From positions 1 to 64,000 of the forward strand of contig JPHH03000012.1 of the NCBI GenBank assembly GCA_000750105.3: a stretch of 64,000 nt of DNA, in the 5' to 3' direction. Positions 23,669 through 36,214 of this stretch are shown one piece after another. Under the pieces are notes generated by a model. It searched no databases. It was given only the letters and a program-made list of their open reading frames with translations, and was not told where the DNA came from. This DNA comes from Tolypocladium sp. Sup5 PDA-1. Taxonomy: Eukaryota; Ascomycota; Sordariomycetes; Hypocreales; Ophiocordycipitaceae. The stretch's first letter is position 1, and every line of letters begins with the position of its first letter. The position numbers and the translations under genes are program-made.

Positions 23669-25504
23669 TGTGTCTGAATTAACCAGAGCGACGGTGACGA
23701 GAAAGTAGGTAAAGAGAAGAAGAACAGGACGAGCTCGGTCGATGTTGTTGGCGAGGACCTTAATAGGACCCTTGGTGGGGGGCACTCGGAGGGTCCGGGG
23801 CCACTTTATAGGTACGCCGGCAAGGCAATGCACAGGCTCGCGGAAGAGGGGCAGCTTCGACAGATGGACAACTCAGGTTTATGACCGGCACGGCTGAGCA
23901 GAGTCAAAGTTGCGGTGTTTGCCAATTGAGCAATTCCAAGAGCCAGGAAGAGGCCGGAGACGGAGCCGTGGGCTAGGTGCATACGGACTAGGGTACGGGC
24001 AAAGGCTGCATGTGCCAACCCGACGCCACACGCCCGCAGCGACGACCCGGCGCGTGGTTGGACTGCCCTCATGCTATCTCCTTGCGCTATGTACCTAATG
24101 CCCTTGGATAATTTACAATTGGGATTCGCGGGTACTTTGAGTAATCTTTTCGTTGTATTTCTTAGTGGTTTGTACGGACTACCTAAGGTAGTATGTACAA
24201 CCCCGTGCGTACCTTGGTCTTCAAGGACTGCCTGGCCATGCATGGATGGGCAAAACCCTCTCGCAACATCACCATCGCCAAAGCTCTGACTCGCCAAAAA
24301 CTTTTTTCCTAGCCCGGCCTCTGCCCATTGCCGCCGTGTCGCCATTCCGGAGCCGCCTCGGATTGGCTGCAAATGCCACGGACGCTAGGAACGCAACCTC
24401 TGTTTGCGTGGAGCCTGAGCGCATTTTGCGAGTACGAGTACATACCGCCTTGCCGTCCTCCGCTGTCAGACTGGCTGGCTGGCTCCGATGTGCGGAAACG
24501 GACAGCTTATTATTAGGCGATGCGTCACACCATCCGCCATTCAGATTCATCAGCAAGAGTCCAAATGCGCCAACAAACTCGCCAATCAAGAGGCCGAATC
24601 CCGCCATCTTTCTAGCAATGCCGAGAAGGGTCCAGTCGAGCGCCAGTTGAACGCAAGACGCCTTTCCTCTTCCAGCAGTACCGCGTCTGCGTCTGCGTCT
24701 TGCGCCTGTGCTGCTCCGTCTAGGTCCACGGCCTCCATGGATGATGCATAGGTCCATTAAGCCCGGAGTGTCTTACCTTAGATGCGTTTGCTCGAGAAGC
24801 GTCCCGTCATGCATGCAGCCGTATGCACCCTGCAGCCGGAGCCCCGGTCCAGTACGCAGTTGACGGCTACGACGGGCGAATGACTGCAAGTCCACATCCA
24901 CGAATAGGTGAGGCGCCAACAGTCCCGGGGCCTGAACGCCCCAAGTGGCCATGCATGAATGTGTATTCATAAGGTGATCCTCACTGGAATCACGGGCATA
25001 CGAGTAGTTTACTACCGACCTTCCCCTGCTCCATCACCCAACTGCATGGGGGAGACTGCTCACCTCGTGCACGTACAAGACGCCGCAGGCAACGTAGCCA
25101 TACCTACTCGTAGACATGCAACAGGCAGCGTGCAAGCACACGCACCCAGACGTAACTCAGAACAGAGAAGCCAGCTGTCCGCATTCGCATTGTTCCATGT
25201 ACCACCATTACTACCTATTCTCGAGACGAAAATGAATACCTACTGTATGCCGACCCGCATACGCCCTTTTGCGCGTCTATCAAATGGATCCAGAGCCCTC
25301 GCTACTTCCACAGCCATCTCCCTTCCTGTGCCAGGGTTTTCCACTTCCAGTAGCCACCGCACCGCAGCTACCAAGCCTGGCTTTGACCATGCTGCTCGTC
25401 CATCAAACTACGGCCCCTCTCATCGTCCACCATGCTGCCCAGCATCCCAAGGCAAGAGAAAAACGTCATCGATCCGTCCAGAGGTCTGTATGAAGCCTCC
25501 TTGT
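23669..25504. other. Intergenic, phosphoglycerate dehydrogenase to NAP1
   Basis: About 1.8 kb without a recognised gene. A TATAAAG element on the minus strand at about 23803-23809 is a plausible core promoter for the dehydrogenase gene, about 135-140 bp from its start codon. Confidence 0.55.
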
Positions 25505-27029
25505 TTAGCTCTGCTTGCACTCGGCCGCCTCCTGCTTGGGCTTGCCAGAGTCGTCCTGTAGTCGTCTCATTAGCCTCCGCCCCTTGATGGAATAGTCTTG
25601 CCTTGTACTCACGTCTTCGTCCGACTCCTCTTCCTCGTCGTGGTCCTCGCTCATGTCGTCCTCGTCGTCATCCTCTTCGTCCTCAAAGTCGCCAGCCTCG
25701 AGGTCGTCCTCGTCAAGCTCCTCAAACGCCAGAGCCTCGCCGGTGAACCAGTCGATGGCGCGAGGAATCAGCTTCTCCTTGATATCCTCGCCGAGCTGGT
25801 AGTCGAGCTCGAGACGCTCCTCAATGTCCGAAGCGACATCATCCTCCTCGTCGACCTCCTCCTCGTCGTCGTCGGTAGGTGGCTTGGGCGGCGAGAAGAA
25901 GTTGAAGAAGGACTCGGTTGGCACCGTCTTCTTAACAATACGGGTCTGCTTGGTGGCTGTCGGGTGTGTCAGCGGTGACCGTCATCGACTCGACAGGCAG
26001 GGGCAAGCATGACTTACTCTTATTCCTCTGCTTCTTGGCCTCGACGCGGACTGTCAGGTCTTTGCCGGGGTACCACTCAATCTTGTCGCCCTCGGCGTGG
26101 TCGTAGATGAAGTCGCCGCCGTATCCGCTCTCGTTCTGGTAAAAGTACGTCTTGGTGATGGTCTTGTTGGCGAAGAACTCATTCTGGCCAAACTCGAAGA
26201 TGAGGCGGAAGCCAGGCTTGTCGAGATACTCCATGCGAACGTCGGTCAGGTGCTTCAGGGCGGCCTCGTCGCGGTCCGTGATCATCTCGGCGAGCGTGAC
26301 CTGGTTCTTCATGGCGGACAGCCAGAACTCGGGAATACCGGCCACGTTCTCGGGCGTGTCAGCCTGCTTGGGCGCGCTCTCGGCAGAGGCGCCCTCGTCC
26401 TGGAGCTGCTGGTCCTCCTCCTCGTCGTCTTCGCCAGCCTTGACCTCCTCCTCTGTTGGCTCGGTCTTGCCGTTGACGATATCGGCACGCTTCTCGTAAA
26501 GAGGGGTGAACTTGGCGAAGTACTTCTTCTCGAGCTGGAGGACCTCCTCTTGGAACTCGGCCTCGAGCTTGGAGTGCTCCTTCTGAATCGCCCTCAGGCC
26601 AGAAACTCGGCGGCGGACGGGGGTGGGGAGGGACTCGATGTAGCCAGAAGACCGTCCGATGAGGGAGCCAAGGCGGCCCTGGATCACCTGGAGGAGCTTG
26701 GGGTTCTGGGCGAAGATGGACGCGGCAGCGGCGCGGTCCATGTCCTCTGCAGCGGGGAGAAGAGGCGTCAGTTGACAGAGAGCGGGGAATGCAGGCCACA
26801 AGAGGAGAGCTCACCTTCTTTGATGCTGGCCACGCCGGGCTGCTGGGCGTGGGAGGAGATGGGCGCATTGCTGGCGGGCGTGTTCTGAGGCGTGCTGGAT
26901 GGAGGTGGGGTAATTAGCATATCGATCAGACGACAGAGCGAGAGAGGGCGGGATGGACATGGCACGGGGAGATGGAGAGACTCACGGAGCCGTCAGGTCG
27001 GGACGTTTGCCTCGGATGGGTTCGGCCAT
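25505..27029 (-). CDS. NAP1: Nucleosome assembly protein 1
   Basis: NAP1 is a histone H2A-H2B chaperone that shuttles between cytoplasm and nucleus. Exons 27029-26986, 26894-26815, 26746-26018, 25956-25613 and 25555-25505 give 415 aa (yeast 417). The NAP fold runs from about residue 50 to 345. It includes the long dimerisation helix ([19 protein letters not shown]), [24 protein letters not shown] and [13 protein letters not shown] strongly acidic C-terminal tail follows. The protein ends in CKQS, a potential CaaX prenylation box like that of animal NAP1L1. A fourth intron separates the acidic tail from this last 16-residue exon. All phases agree. Confidence 0.94.
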
Positions 27030-28221
27030 GGTGCTTGCTCGGTGGGTGCAAGATAATGCAGAGGCAAGCGGTTGGAAGGGATGAGGTGAAGAGATGATGG
27101 GTGGAGGGAGAAAGTTGAGGAGGACAAGCGGTCGCTGTTTTTGGCATTGGCTAAATTTCGGTGGGGAGAGGGGGCGATAAGTCTGGGTAATCGTGAGCCA
27201 GAGCGGTGGCAGAGAAAAAAAATCTTTGGCGGGAGCCTCAGCTTGTTGTTGGGCCATCCACTTGGTCCGTGCAGGCGCAGACATCCGCACAGTGTCAGAG
27301 ACCCTGATAGGCGCTACAACTCCACTGTCGCACAAGGCATTAGCGGGAGGGCCCGGGGCTCCCTGCAGAGGCTGCAGTGCCAAAGTGCGTCGGGTGTTGT
27401 TCGCCATGCACCTCGATAGGTACCTAGAGAAGACTTGGAATTGCCTACCCATGTACTCCGTAGACGCAGAGGGCAAAAGTTTGATCATATTTATGAATCG
27501 CCTGTAAAGTACAAATCAAATACAAATATTCTTACGCACAAAATCAGAAGGCAGCTACCCCTTTGTAGTCAGCTCTTCTCAGCAATCCCCAGGGCGAATG
27601 ACCCAGCTCGAGCGATGGCGCACTGTATAAGTCCACCACGCGGTTGAGAGCGGCCTTTGCTGGCGAGCATTAGGAAACGTGCGCTGTGGTGGCCAAGCTA
27701 AGGTTCCTGTTGTACTTCGTAATCTGAACAGACATTGGTTTTCGGGACTCTGTCACTGGACTGTCCACGGGGTCCATTGATGGCACTGGACGCGCTGGCC
27801 AGTTGCACAAGGGCGCGTCAGAATGGATGGACGGCCGCCGCATTCGGATAGATAAGGTAGGTAGCACTGTGGATGTTGCTTTACAGTGGCTGTCGAACGT
27901 TGCAGGCCCTGAAGTCGCCTGCCAACCGCCAGGCAGGCAGCTACGTCAGCGGGGACGACGCCGTGTGTGATTGCTCCTCGAGAAGTCCACCGTCGCTCGC
28001 AAACTTGCCTTTTCCCACCCAGGGCTCCAATCTCCATTGCTCACCAGCTCTCCCTCGTCTGCTCGCCGTCTGCTGCCCGTCTGCATACAGACGTACGCTG
28101 CGCACGTACGGATACCCGCTGCGCTGCCTTGTCGTCGGCGCACCGTCAGCAACCACGGGCCACCTAACGGCAGGCCATCTAGTACCATGCGATGAGTAGC
28201 GTCGGCTGCTGAGCCTTTGCC
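27030..28221. promoter_or_regulatory. Divergent intergenic between NAP1 and YPK9
   Basis: These 1.19 kb lie between divergently transcribed genes and must hold both promoters. One TACTCCGTA nonamer lies at 27454-27462. I recognise no gene in it. Confidence 0.6.
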
Positions 28222-31200
28222 ATGGACATGGACGATACCGCGAGTCCCCCGACGGGCCACCGTCGTGACAGCCCCTCGAGGGCCAATGCCAATCCCCAGG
28301 CGTCCCTCTATCGCCTCAATTCGAACCAGAGCAGCTCGAGCGTCTTTGAGGACGTCGAGATGGCCCACGAAGAGGTCAGCAGCAATCGCCAACGGCGCCG
28401 ATATCGTGACAATGGCTAACTTGCGTCCCTTCGCAGCTCTACTCCGGGCCCATGGCAGAGAGTCTGCCCACCAGTGTCTCGGCATTTTCCCATCGCAGAG
28501 CCCGCGCCGACTCGACGGCAAGCTTTACGTACTACGAAGAAGAAGAGGCAGAGCCAGAGCCATCCGAGCTGCACGAACACCCCGACGAGTTCCGCAGGAC
28601 GAGCACGAGCGACGGCTACGTCAGACGCAGCATCAGCGATATTGGCGACATCGGAGACCTCGAGTTCTGTGTCGTCGACGACGAGGACTCGGCTGATCAC
28701 GAATACCAAGCCGAGGAAGACGACTATGTGCTTCGCCGCTGCTCCTCCACGCAGTCCCGAAACTCGGTCCACACCCGTCTCCTCCGGCGGGATAGCACCG
28801 CCACGGCTGCAAGCTCGCGTCTAGATGGCCGTACCAGTCAAAAGGTGTACATGGCCAACGAGGACCTCACCATCGCGGTGGCCGGCTTCCGTACAGGCAC
28901 CGTGGGGTACTCTGTCTACATCCTCCTCTGTATGCTCTCGCTTGGCCTCGCATTTCTCTTTTTCCGATGGCTGCCGCGGTGGTATGTCGGTCTTGTGGGA
29001 CGGCCGTGTCCCTTGAGAGACTGTGACTGGGTTGTCATTGAGAACCAATGGGGTGAGCTGGCCATCATGACTGTCCAGACTCAGCCGTACGGCCGGCCAG
29101 TATCCAGCGTGTTCGGCCTCCCTGAGAAGATGTTTTCCTATGGGCTCGACGACGACAACGACCCCGTGATGGAAAACCTCCGGACTCTGGATTACCGCTA
29201 TGTTCGCCTGTGCTATCACCCCCTCAAGGACAAGTTCGTTCTGTCCACCGGCTGGAAGGATCCCGAATGGACGGACATTCGGCTGGTGCGCTCTGGTCTT
29301 GATAGCGATGAGAAGGCGCTCCGGGAAGTTATTTTCGGCAGCAACCTTATCGATATCGAGCAAAAGCCCGTAGGCCAGCTGCTGGTTGACGAGGTAGGTC
29401 CTCCACGACCAGAGAAACGACTGTCCTGGCATGGACTAACCCTCCTAGGTTCTACATCCATTCTACATTTTTCAAATCGCTAGCTTGGCACTGTGGTCCA
29501 TGGATTCGTACTACTACTACGCCGCTTGCATCTTCATCATGTCGGTTGGCAGCATCACAGCGACGTTGGTCGAAACACGTTCGGTGGGTTGCCAAGCACT
29601 ACTCCTTTCACCTCGTATAGCATTGACTGACGGAGTAGACCATGAAACGGCTCCGCGAGATCTCTCGGTTTGAGTGCGACGTTCGAGTTCTTCGAAACGG
29701 GTTTTGTAAGCAACTCCCCACGTTCTGTTGCTCTGTAGTCCAACTTGTTGACCGTCCACATTCAGGGAAATACATATCATCCAGCGACCTCGTCCCAGGC
29801 GACATTTACGAACTGAGCGACCCTAACTTAACGCTGTTTCCTAGTGATAGCTTGTTGCTCAGCGGAGACTGCATCGTCAATGAGAGCATGCTCACAGGTT
29901 GGAACATCTTTCCCGCACCACCAGCAACGACACGCCACTGACAATAGTAGGTGAATCTGTCCCGGTTTCGAAGCTTCCTGCTAGCGACGAGACACTACAC
30001 AGCATGGATTTGGGCGCGTCCTCCGTATCCCCCGAGACCGCCCGGCACTTCTTGTTCTGCGGGACCAAGATCATTCGCACCCGACGGCCGCAAGAGGACC
30101 AAGACGGTGATGCCGCCGCCCTCGCGCTCGTGGTCCGAACCGGCTTCAACACCACCAAAGGCGCCCTTGTCCGCTCAATGTTGTTTCCCAAGCCTTCAGG
30201 CTTCAAATTCTACCGCGACTCATTCCGATACATCAGTGTCATGGCCATGGTTGCCATGCTTGGCTTTGTCGCCTCCTTCATTAACTTCATCAGATTGGAT
30301 CTCGAGTGGCATTTGATCATTGTTCGGGCACTGGATCTCATAACCATTGTTGTACCGCCGGCTCTCCCTGCAACACTGACCATTGGTACCAACTTTGCTC
30401 TCGGACGCTTGAAGAAGAAGCAGATATTTTGCATTAGTCCTCAGAGGGTGAATGTCGGTGGTAAGCTGGACATTATGTGCTTCGACAAGACAGGCACGTT
30501 GACCGAAGACGGCCTTGACGTTCTCGGCATCCGCGTTGTCTCGCCTGATGCCAACAGATTCAGCGACGTGATCTCGGAGGCTCCCTTGTTGGGGAGCAGA
30601 GGTGCTGCGGGATCGAAACCCCTGAGCTCTATGCAGGCAGCGCTTTACACAATGGCAACCTGCCACTCGCTGCGCTCAGTGGATGGCGAACTTGTCGGCG
30701 ACCCCCTGGACGTGAAGATGTTCGAGTTTACAAACTGGACTTTTGAGGAAGGCAAACAGAGGATGGCGGAAGGCGAAGACGAGGAGCAAGGCGGGCTTGC
30801 CCCGTCGATTGCTCGTCCTCCCGATGTAGGGCATCCTGCTTACCACTGTTTGACTTGCAATGCTAATATTTTTCTCAAGGGATCTGTCGAGCTCGGTGTA
30901 ATAAAGTCATTCGAGTTTGCGTCTCAGCTGAGGAGGGCAAGCGTGGTTGTGCGCCATTTCGGGCAGAAGAGTGGCGACATCTTCGTAAAGGGTGCCCCAG
31001 AGGCAATGCGAGAAATATGCCGCGAAGAGAGCTGTGAGTACCTTGCAACTGCGATGCGAAGCTCGCCTCGATTGCTAACTTGACCAGTCCCGAGCGACTA
31101 CGATGAGCAACTCTCCTACTACACCCATAAGGGGTATCGAGTCATTGGCTGCGCGACGAGGCATCTGACGAAACTTAGCTGGGTCAAGGCGCAGAAGTTG

Positions 31201-32936
31201 ACCCGGTCCGAAGTCGAGAGCAAGCTTGACTTTGTCGGCTTCATTATTTTCGAGAACAAGCTGAAGCCTACGACGGCAGCCGTGCTGAAGGAGCTCCTGG
31301 ATTCCAACATTGGTGCCGTCATGGTGACCGGAGACAACATCCTCACAGCCATCAGCGTTGCGCGAGAAAGCGGACTTCTGGACCGCAGCGCGCATTGTTT
31401 TGTGCCGCGATTCGTCCGGGGTGAGTCAATGGGTCCTTGAACGATACGCTCGTCTCAGGCAGCTGACGGAGAACAGGCGATGCGCGCGATCCTACGGCCG
31501 AGCTGCAGTGGGAGAGCATTGACAACAGCATTTACTGCCTTGAAAAGTCAAGTTTGTTGGTAAGGATGCTTCTGCGAGTTGTGATCCATCGAAAACAGGC
31601 AGGCTGACAAGAACACACAGCCTCTCCCGGCACCTCCCGAAGGAGATGCCTCTCTCCCGTACGACATCTCCAATCTCCGAAACTACTCGCTGGCAGTCAG
31701 TGGAGAAGCATTCCGGTGGATTGTGGATTATGCGTCCCCTGAAGTCCTCCGAAGAGTGAGTTTAACCTATCTGATGCGGTAGGGCCTGGCCATGACTAAC
31801 CATGTCACAAAGATGCTCGTTCAAGGCAAAGTATTCGCGAGGATGTCGCCAGACGAGAAGCACGAGTTGGTGGAGAAGCTGCAGAGCATCGACTATTGCG
31901 TTGGATTCTGCGGCGACGGGGCCAATGACTGCGGCGCGTTGAAGGCGGCAGATGTGGGCATCTCGCTGTCCGAGGCAGAGGCGTCGGTGGCCGCACCATT
32001 TACGTCGAGAGTGTTTGACATCCGCTGCGTTCTGGAAGTAATAAGGTAACGTTTGAGCAGCGCGGCACAGGGTTAGGGGGAGTTCTGCTGAGTGCTAACA
32101 CCGAGGCAGGGAAGGCAGAGCTGCTCTAGTGACGAGCTTCAGCTGCTTCAAGTACATGAGCCTGTACTCGGCCATTCAGTTCACGTCGGTGAGCTTCCTT
32201 TACGCCAAGGCATCGAACCTGGGGGACTTTCAGTTCCTCTTCATCGACCTGCTCCTCATCTTGCCCATCGCCGTCTTCATGGGGTGGGCCGGGTCAGCGC
32301 CAACGCTGTGTCGAAAGCGGCCGACGGCTGACCTCGTGTCGCGCAAAGTCCTGACGCCACTGCTGGGCCTCATGGGTATCTGCGTCTCTATTCAGGGGGT
32401 GGCATACGTGACGGTCAGAGAGCAGCCTTGGTACATCCCGCCAAAGGTTAGACACGACGAATCGGGCATCAAGAACTCGGAAAACACAGCGCTGTTCCTC
32501 GTGTCGTGCTTCGAGTACATCTTATCCGGGGTGCTGCTCAATGCCGGGCCGCCGTTCAGGCAGCGCACATCTCAGAACTGTAAGTGTGGCTTTGTGCGAT
32601 GTGTGATGTGGTGATGAATCGAGAGCAAGGCAGCTGACTGGAGTGGCAGGGCCGTTTATGGTGACGATTGCGCTGGCGCTGCTGGTGACGGTATACATGG
32701 TGTTGGCCCCGGCGCATTGGCTCAAGAAGCTCATGGAGCTGACGCGGATGAGCTGGGACTATGAGCTGTTCCTGATGGTACTGGGGGTGGTGTACCTGGC
32801 ACTGGCGTGGGTGTTTGAGAAGCACATGGCGGCGCGGCTGGCGCGGTCTCTGGGGGTCGCGAGGGAACGGCTCACGGGCAAGGCTAAGAAGCGTAAGGAG
32901 TACAAGGTGATACGGGAGCAAATGTGGAGTCAATAG
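28222..32936 (+). CDS. YPK9: P5B-type ATPase, vacuolar polyamine/cation transporter (Ypk9/ATP13A2-like)
   Basis: P5B ATPases sit in vacuolar or lysosomal membranes and move polyamines. Loss in yeast gives metal sensitivity. Twelve exons (28222-28374, 28437-29393, 29449-29583, 29639-29705, 29766-29897, 29951-31033, 31088-31420, 31477-31559, 31621-31755, 31813-32045, 32110-32579, 32650-32936) give 1,355 aa with every phase consistent. The N-terminus is long, acidic and serine-rich, followed by a hydrophobic segment ([19 protein letters not shown]). The P-type ATPase landmarks are TGESVPVSK, the P5 transmembrane motif PPALP (about 617), [10 protein letters not shown] (phosphorylated Asp about 660), KGAPEAM, MVTGDN and [11 protein letters not shown] (about 1060). 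Six C-terminal hydrophobic helices follow. A very short fourth exon (67 nt) and a 53-nt fifth intron needed phase logic to place. Confidence 0.94.
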
Positions 32937-33560
32937 GTGGATGGGAAAAGCAAAGGCAGCTTGTGCCGATGGGTAATGTGTTTAGAAGTGCGTACTATAC
33001 TGGACACGCGGCTGGTTGTTAAGTGGCTGCGAGGAAATGGTTCTGGCTAGGCCAGGTGGGTTAGGGAGCATTGGACAGTTCTGCGCCGTGTTGATATAGG
33101 AGCGGTTGTCTTGGTGTCAACGTCGTACTTCGTACTCGTGCCCTGTCGCTTCAGTCAATGGCCGAGGGTCAGGGCAGTGTCGTACAAGTCGGATCGGGGC
33201 GGGTCCCGACTCCGACCCCGGCACGGCGCGGCGGCGCGGCACGGACATTTTGGGGGGGGGGGGGGTGTTAGTGCTTCAGGTTGTTCTCAGAGAGTCAATG
33301 ACCTCACGACTGCCAACTACGACCCAATGCGCGTTTACCGCTGTTTTTGTCCTCTTTGCGCCGTTGAAGTTGCCTTTGTTTGCTAGACGCGCAGAGACGC
33401 CATCTCCCTTGCCGCGGTGCGTGTTGATTGTCGATTACGGCCTGATCGTTGCCGTCCGTGTAAGCAGTCGAGCACATATCCAGCTTACTTGATCAATTGG
33501 AAGCTGCGACTCGGTCGAGGAGATAACAGGATGAGCTACGGTGTGTATTGTCTACCTGAT
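32937..33560. other. Intergenic downstream of YPK9
   Basis: No gene was recognised. A run of 14 G residues occupies 33252-33265. Confidence 0.65.
33252..33265. repeat. Homopolymer run of 14 G
   Basis: A run of 14 G preceded by T residues lies between YPK9 and the methyltransferase gene. Its exact length may be affected by sequencing. Confidence 0.8.
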
Positions 33561-33565
33561 TCAGC

Positions 33566-34906
33566 GATATAGCCTATGCTCTCTTTCCGTGGACGACGAG
33601 TGTCCGTCTGCTCCAGTCCGTCCTAGTGCTGGACAGCTTGGATATCAGTGAGTGAAGGCATCGACGGCAGATACAAGGCTAACACCCACGGCAACAGCAA
33701 CAGACTGGATCCTCGACGGCGGCTACCTCCCGCACGCCGTCATCCGGGTGGGCATCCGGCGGCAGCTCCGGGAGCGGCTGGCGGCCATCGCGAGCACGTC
33801 CCTGGGCGACGGGCTCGAGGCCAAGATGACGTACATTGAACGCCTGCGCACGCGGCCCATGGCCATCGAGACGGACACGGCCAACACGCAGCATTACGAG
33901 GTGGGCACGGGCGTGCTGGCGGCGTGCCTGGGCCCGCGCATGAAGTACTCGTGCTGCCTGTATCCCAAGGGCGGCGAGACGCTGGCCCAGGCCGAGGTGG
34001 CGATGCTGCGCTCGTACCTGGACAAGGCCGAGCTGCGGGACGGCATGAGCATACTCGATCTGGGGTGAGCATCACTCACAGCCAGAAGATAAAAAAGGAA
34101 AGGACTCTCTTCGGCTAACCAGAACAGATGCGGCTGGGGCTCCGGGGCCCTCTTCTTCGCCGAGATGCTGCCCAAGGCGCGCATCACGGCCTTTTCCAAC
34201 TCACGCACGCAAAAGGAGCACATCGATGCCGAGGCCAAGCGCCGCGGGCTGGTCAACGTGACCGTCATCACGGGCAACGTCGTCGACTACGTGTTTGAGC
34301 CCGAGAGCTTTGACCGCGTCGTGTCCATCGAGGCAAGTTGCCTCTCCTTGTCTACGTGGATAGCTGCTAACCAGATGGCAGCTCTTTGAGCACATGAAGA
34401 ACTACGAGCTGCTCATGGCCAAGGTGGCGCGCGCGCTGCGGCCTGGCGGCAAGCTCTTCGTGCACATATTTGCGCACAAGACGACGCCGTACGACTACGA
34501 GGAGGGCTGGATGACGACGCACTTCTTCAGCGGCGGCACCATGCCCTCGGCCGACCTGCTGCTCTACTTTCAGCGCGACCTCCAGATCCAGCGGCAGTGG
34601 TGGGTCAACGGGATGCACTACTCCCGGACGTGCGAGGTGCGTCCATTCATGTTGCCGTGGCTGTCGAGAAGGGACACCATCGTGTGCTGGTCGAGGCTAA
34701 CCCGATACCAGGACTGGCTGTCGTGCATGCTGGCCAACAAGAAGCAGATGTGGCCGCACCTCGTCGAGACGTACGGCGGCGAGCAGGAGGCGGCGACGTG
34801 GTACAACCGGTGGCAGATCTTCTATATGGCGTGCTCGGAGCTGTTTGCGTACGAGGGCGGCGACACCTGGGGCGTGGCGCACTATCTGTTTGAGAAGTCG
34901 CAGTGA
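33566..34906 (+). CDS. SAM-dependent methyltransferase of the cyclopropane-fatty-acid synthase family (coclaurine N-methyltransferase-like)
   Basis: Supported exons are (5' uncertain) to 33647, 33698-34064, 34128-34332, 34382-34636 and 34712-34906. The protein has DWILDGGYLPHAVIRVGIRR at the start, YEVGTG, the SAM motif ILDLGCGWGSGALFFAEM, FSNSRTQKEHI, VSIELFEHMKNYE and ARALRPGGKLFVHIF. It ends TWGVAHYLFEKSQ. Members methylate lipids or amines, and the substrate cannot be read from sequence. The intron 34333-34381 uses a GCAAGT donor (GC-AG), required to keep phase. The reading frame 5' of 33647 (LLQSVLVLDSLDI) is open back to a TGA near 33555 and lacks an ATG, so the first exon and true start are unresolved. 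A short first exon upstream is likely. The gene converges with the small complex I subunit gene, stop to stop 120 bp apart. Confidence 0.82.
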
Positions 34907-35026
34907 CGCGCACAGCCTGTGTTGTTGGCGTGATATTTGCATTGTTGAACAGGTAGACGATGCGTGGTAGTAGATACAATGACGGGCAGCTCCCTGATCC
35001 ATCCCCCGACCGTAACTTTGCGTCGT

Positions 35027-35336
35027 CTAGTGGTCCCAAGGGTGCTTCCAGCCCATCAAGGCCGGACCTGTAGTGTCGCACCAGCGTGTCAGTAGAGCAA
35101 TGGCAGCGGCGGGTGCGTGGGAGCGGAGGGTTCGAGGATCGAGGGATATTCGTACCGTCTTTCTTGGCTCTGTACATTAACTACACCAGACTGTCAGCGC
35201 CACGCTCTTCTTTCACCCTGTTCTCTCTCTTCTCCTCGGCTGGACTCACCCAAAACCACATGCCAGCACCCAGCGCCGTCGCGGTCAATCGGTAGATGGG
35301 GGCCACATGGGGCACGGGAGGCCTGGGGGGACCCAT
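35027..35336 (-). CDS. Probable NADH:ubiquinone oxidoreductase accessory subunit, NDUFB2-like (50 aa)
   Basis: Three small exons (35336-35250, 35180-35156, 35067-35027) give 50 aa. It starts MGPPRPPVPHVAPIYRLTAT, has one hydrophobic stretch GAGMWFWLMY, and ends RAKKDGPALMGWKHPWDH. Both introns (69 and 88 nt) have GT-AG ends and the phases agree (0, 1). The MWFW motif and C-terminal aromatic tail resemble the AGGG/NDUFB2 subunit of complex I, a single-helix inner-membrane protein. The identification is by pattern memory and is less certain than the gene itself. No open frame of normal size marks this gene. Confidence 0.72.
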
Positions 35337-36214
35337 GGCGGCGGACGGGATCGGGTTCGGGGTGTTGACGCGCGCGAGTCTCTCTGTCGTCTGCTTTGGC
35401 GCCCGGCTCGAGTTGACCGATGGGCGGCTGGTTGCGTGTCAATCAATGGTCAGCGTTCTTCCTTCTGATGCGCTCTTGGTGACGCTGGTGCCTCGGTTGC
35501 TGGTGGTGAATGCGTGGTCGCGTGGTCGCGTGGTCGCGTGGTCGCAGTGGTGACGGCAGCAGCAGCGATGGCAGGGCTTCATGGGGAACAGACGTACCTA
35601 ATTGACAGAAAGCGGCGGTGCTGCGATGATGCGCCGTCAATCGATGGACGAGGATTAATTGCCTTGAAGCGACGAGGTTGAGGCAGAGGATGGCAAGCCG
35701 GTCGTTTGGACAATTTGCGCTGACTAAGGCGCCTTGAGTCCGCGCTCACTGGCTGGCAGCGGACATTGGTGGTAACTTACTTGGCGTATCCACAAAGTAC
35801 CCGTCCCTACAAATAGCGCAAGGAAACTACTTTCTGGCTACAGGGCTCTCCAGAACAGGACAGCTGCAGGCACTCTGCCACTCACTGCACTCTACTCTGT
35901 ACGGTACTTGCTACAGCCTCGCCCCGCCTCGAGCTTCCATCCTCATCCCGCATCTCTCTCTGGCCACGCTGGCGTTTCCTACAACTACCTTACCTTGAAA
36001 CCCTACCTGCTCCAATACTGCCTTGGCTATTTGCTTCATAGCTTTGAGGCCTCATCCTCGCAGCTCGCTGGCTGAGCTCGATTGGTAAAAGGCAGCTCGT
36101 CACGACAACACACTACTCGCCACAATGGCCATGCTATAATAAGACGGACCCTATAAACGGACACGACGACACACATCGAAGCATCCAAACACGACACACC
36201 CCAGCCTCGCAACC
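35337..36214. promoter_or_regulatory. Divergent intergenic, complex I subunit and UBE2J
   Basis: These 878 bp lie between divergent genes. A tandem GTGGTCGC-type octamer, about four copies, lies at about 35512-35546. No other gene was recognised. Confidence 0.6.

Noticed and set aside
28222..34906. A functional cluster of the polyamine-type ATPase and the adjacent amine/lipid methyltransferase
   Set aside because: Only two genes, same strand with a 0.6-kb gap, and no further pathway genes; adjacency alone does not support a cluster.
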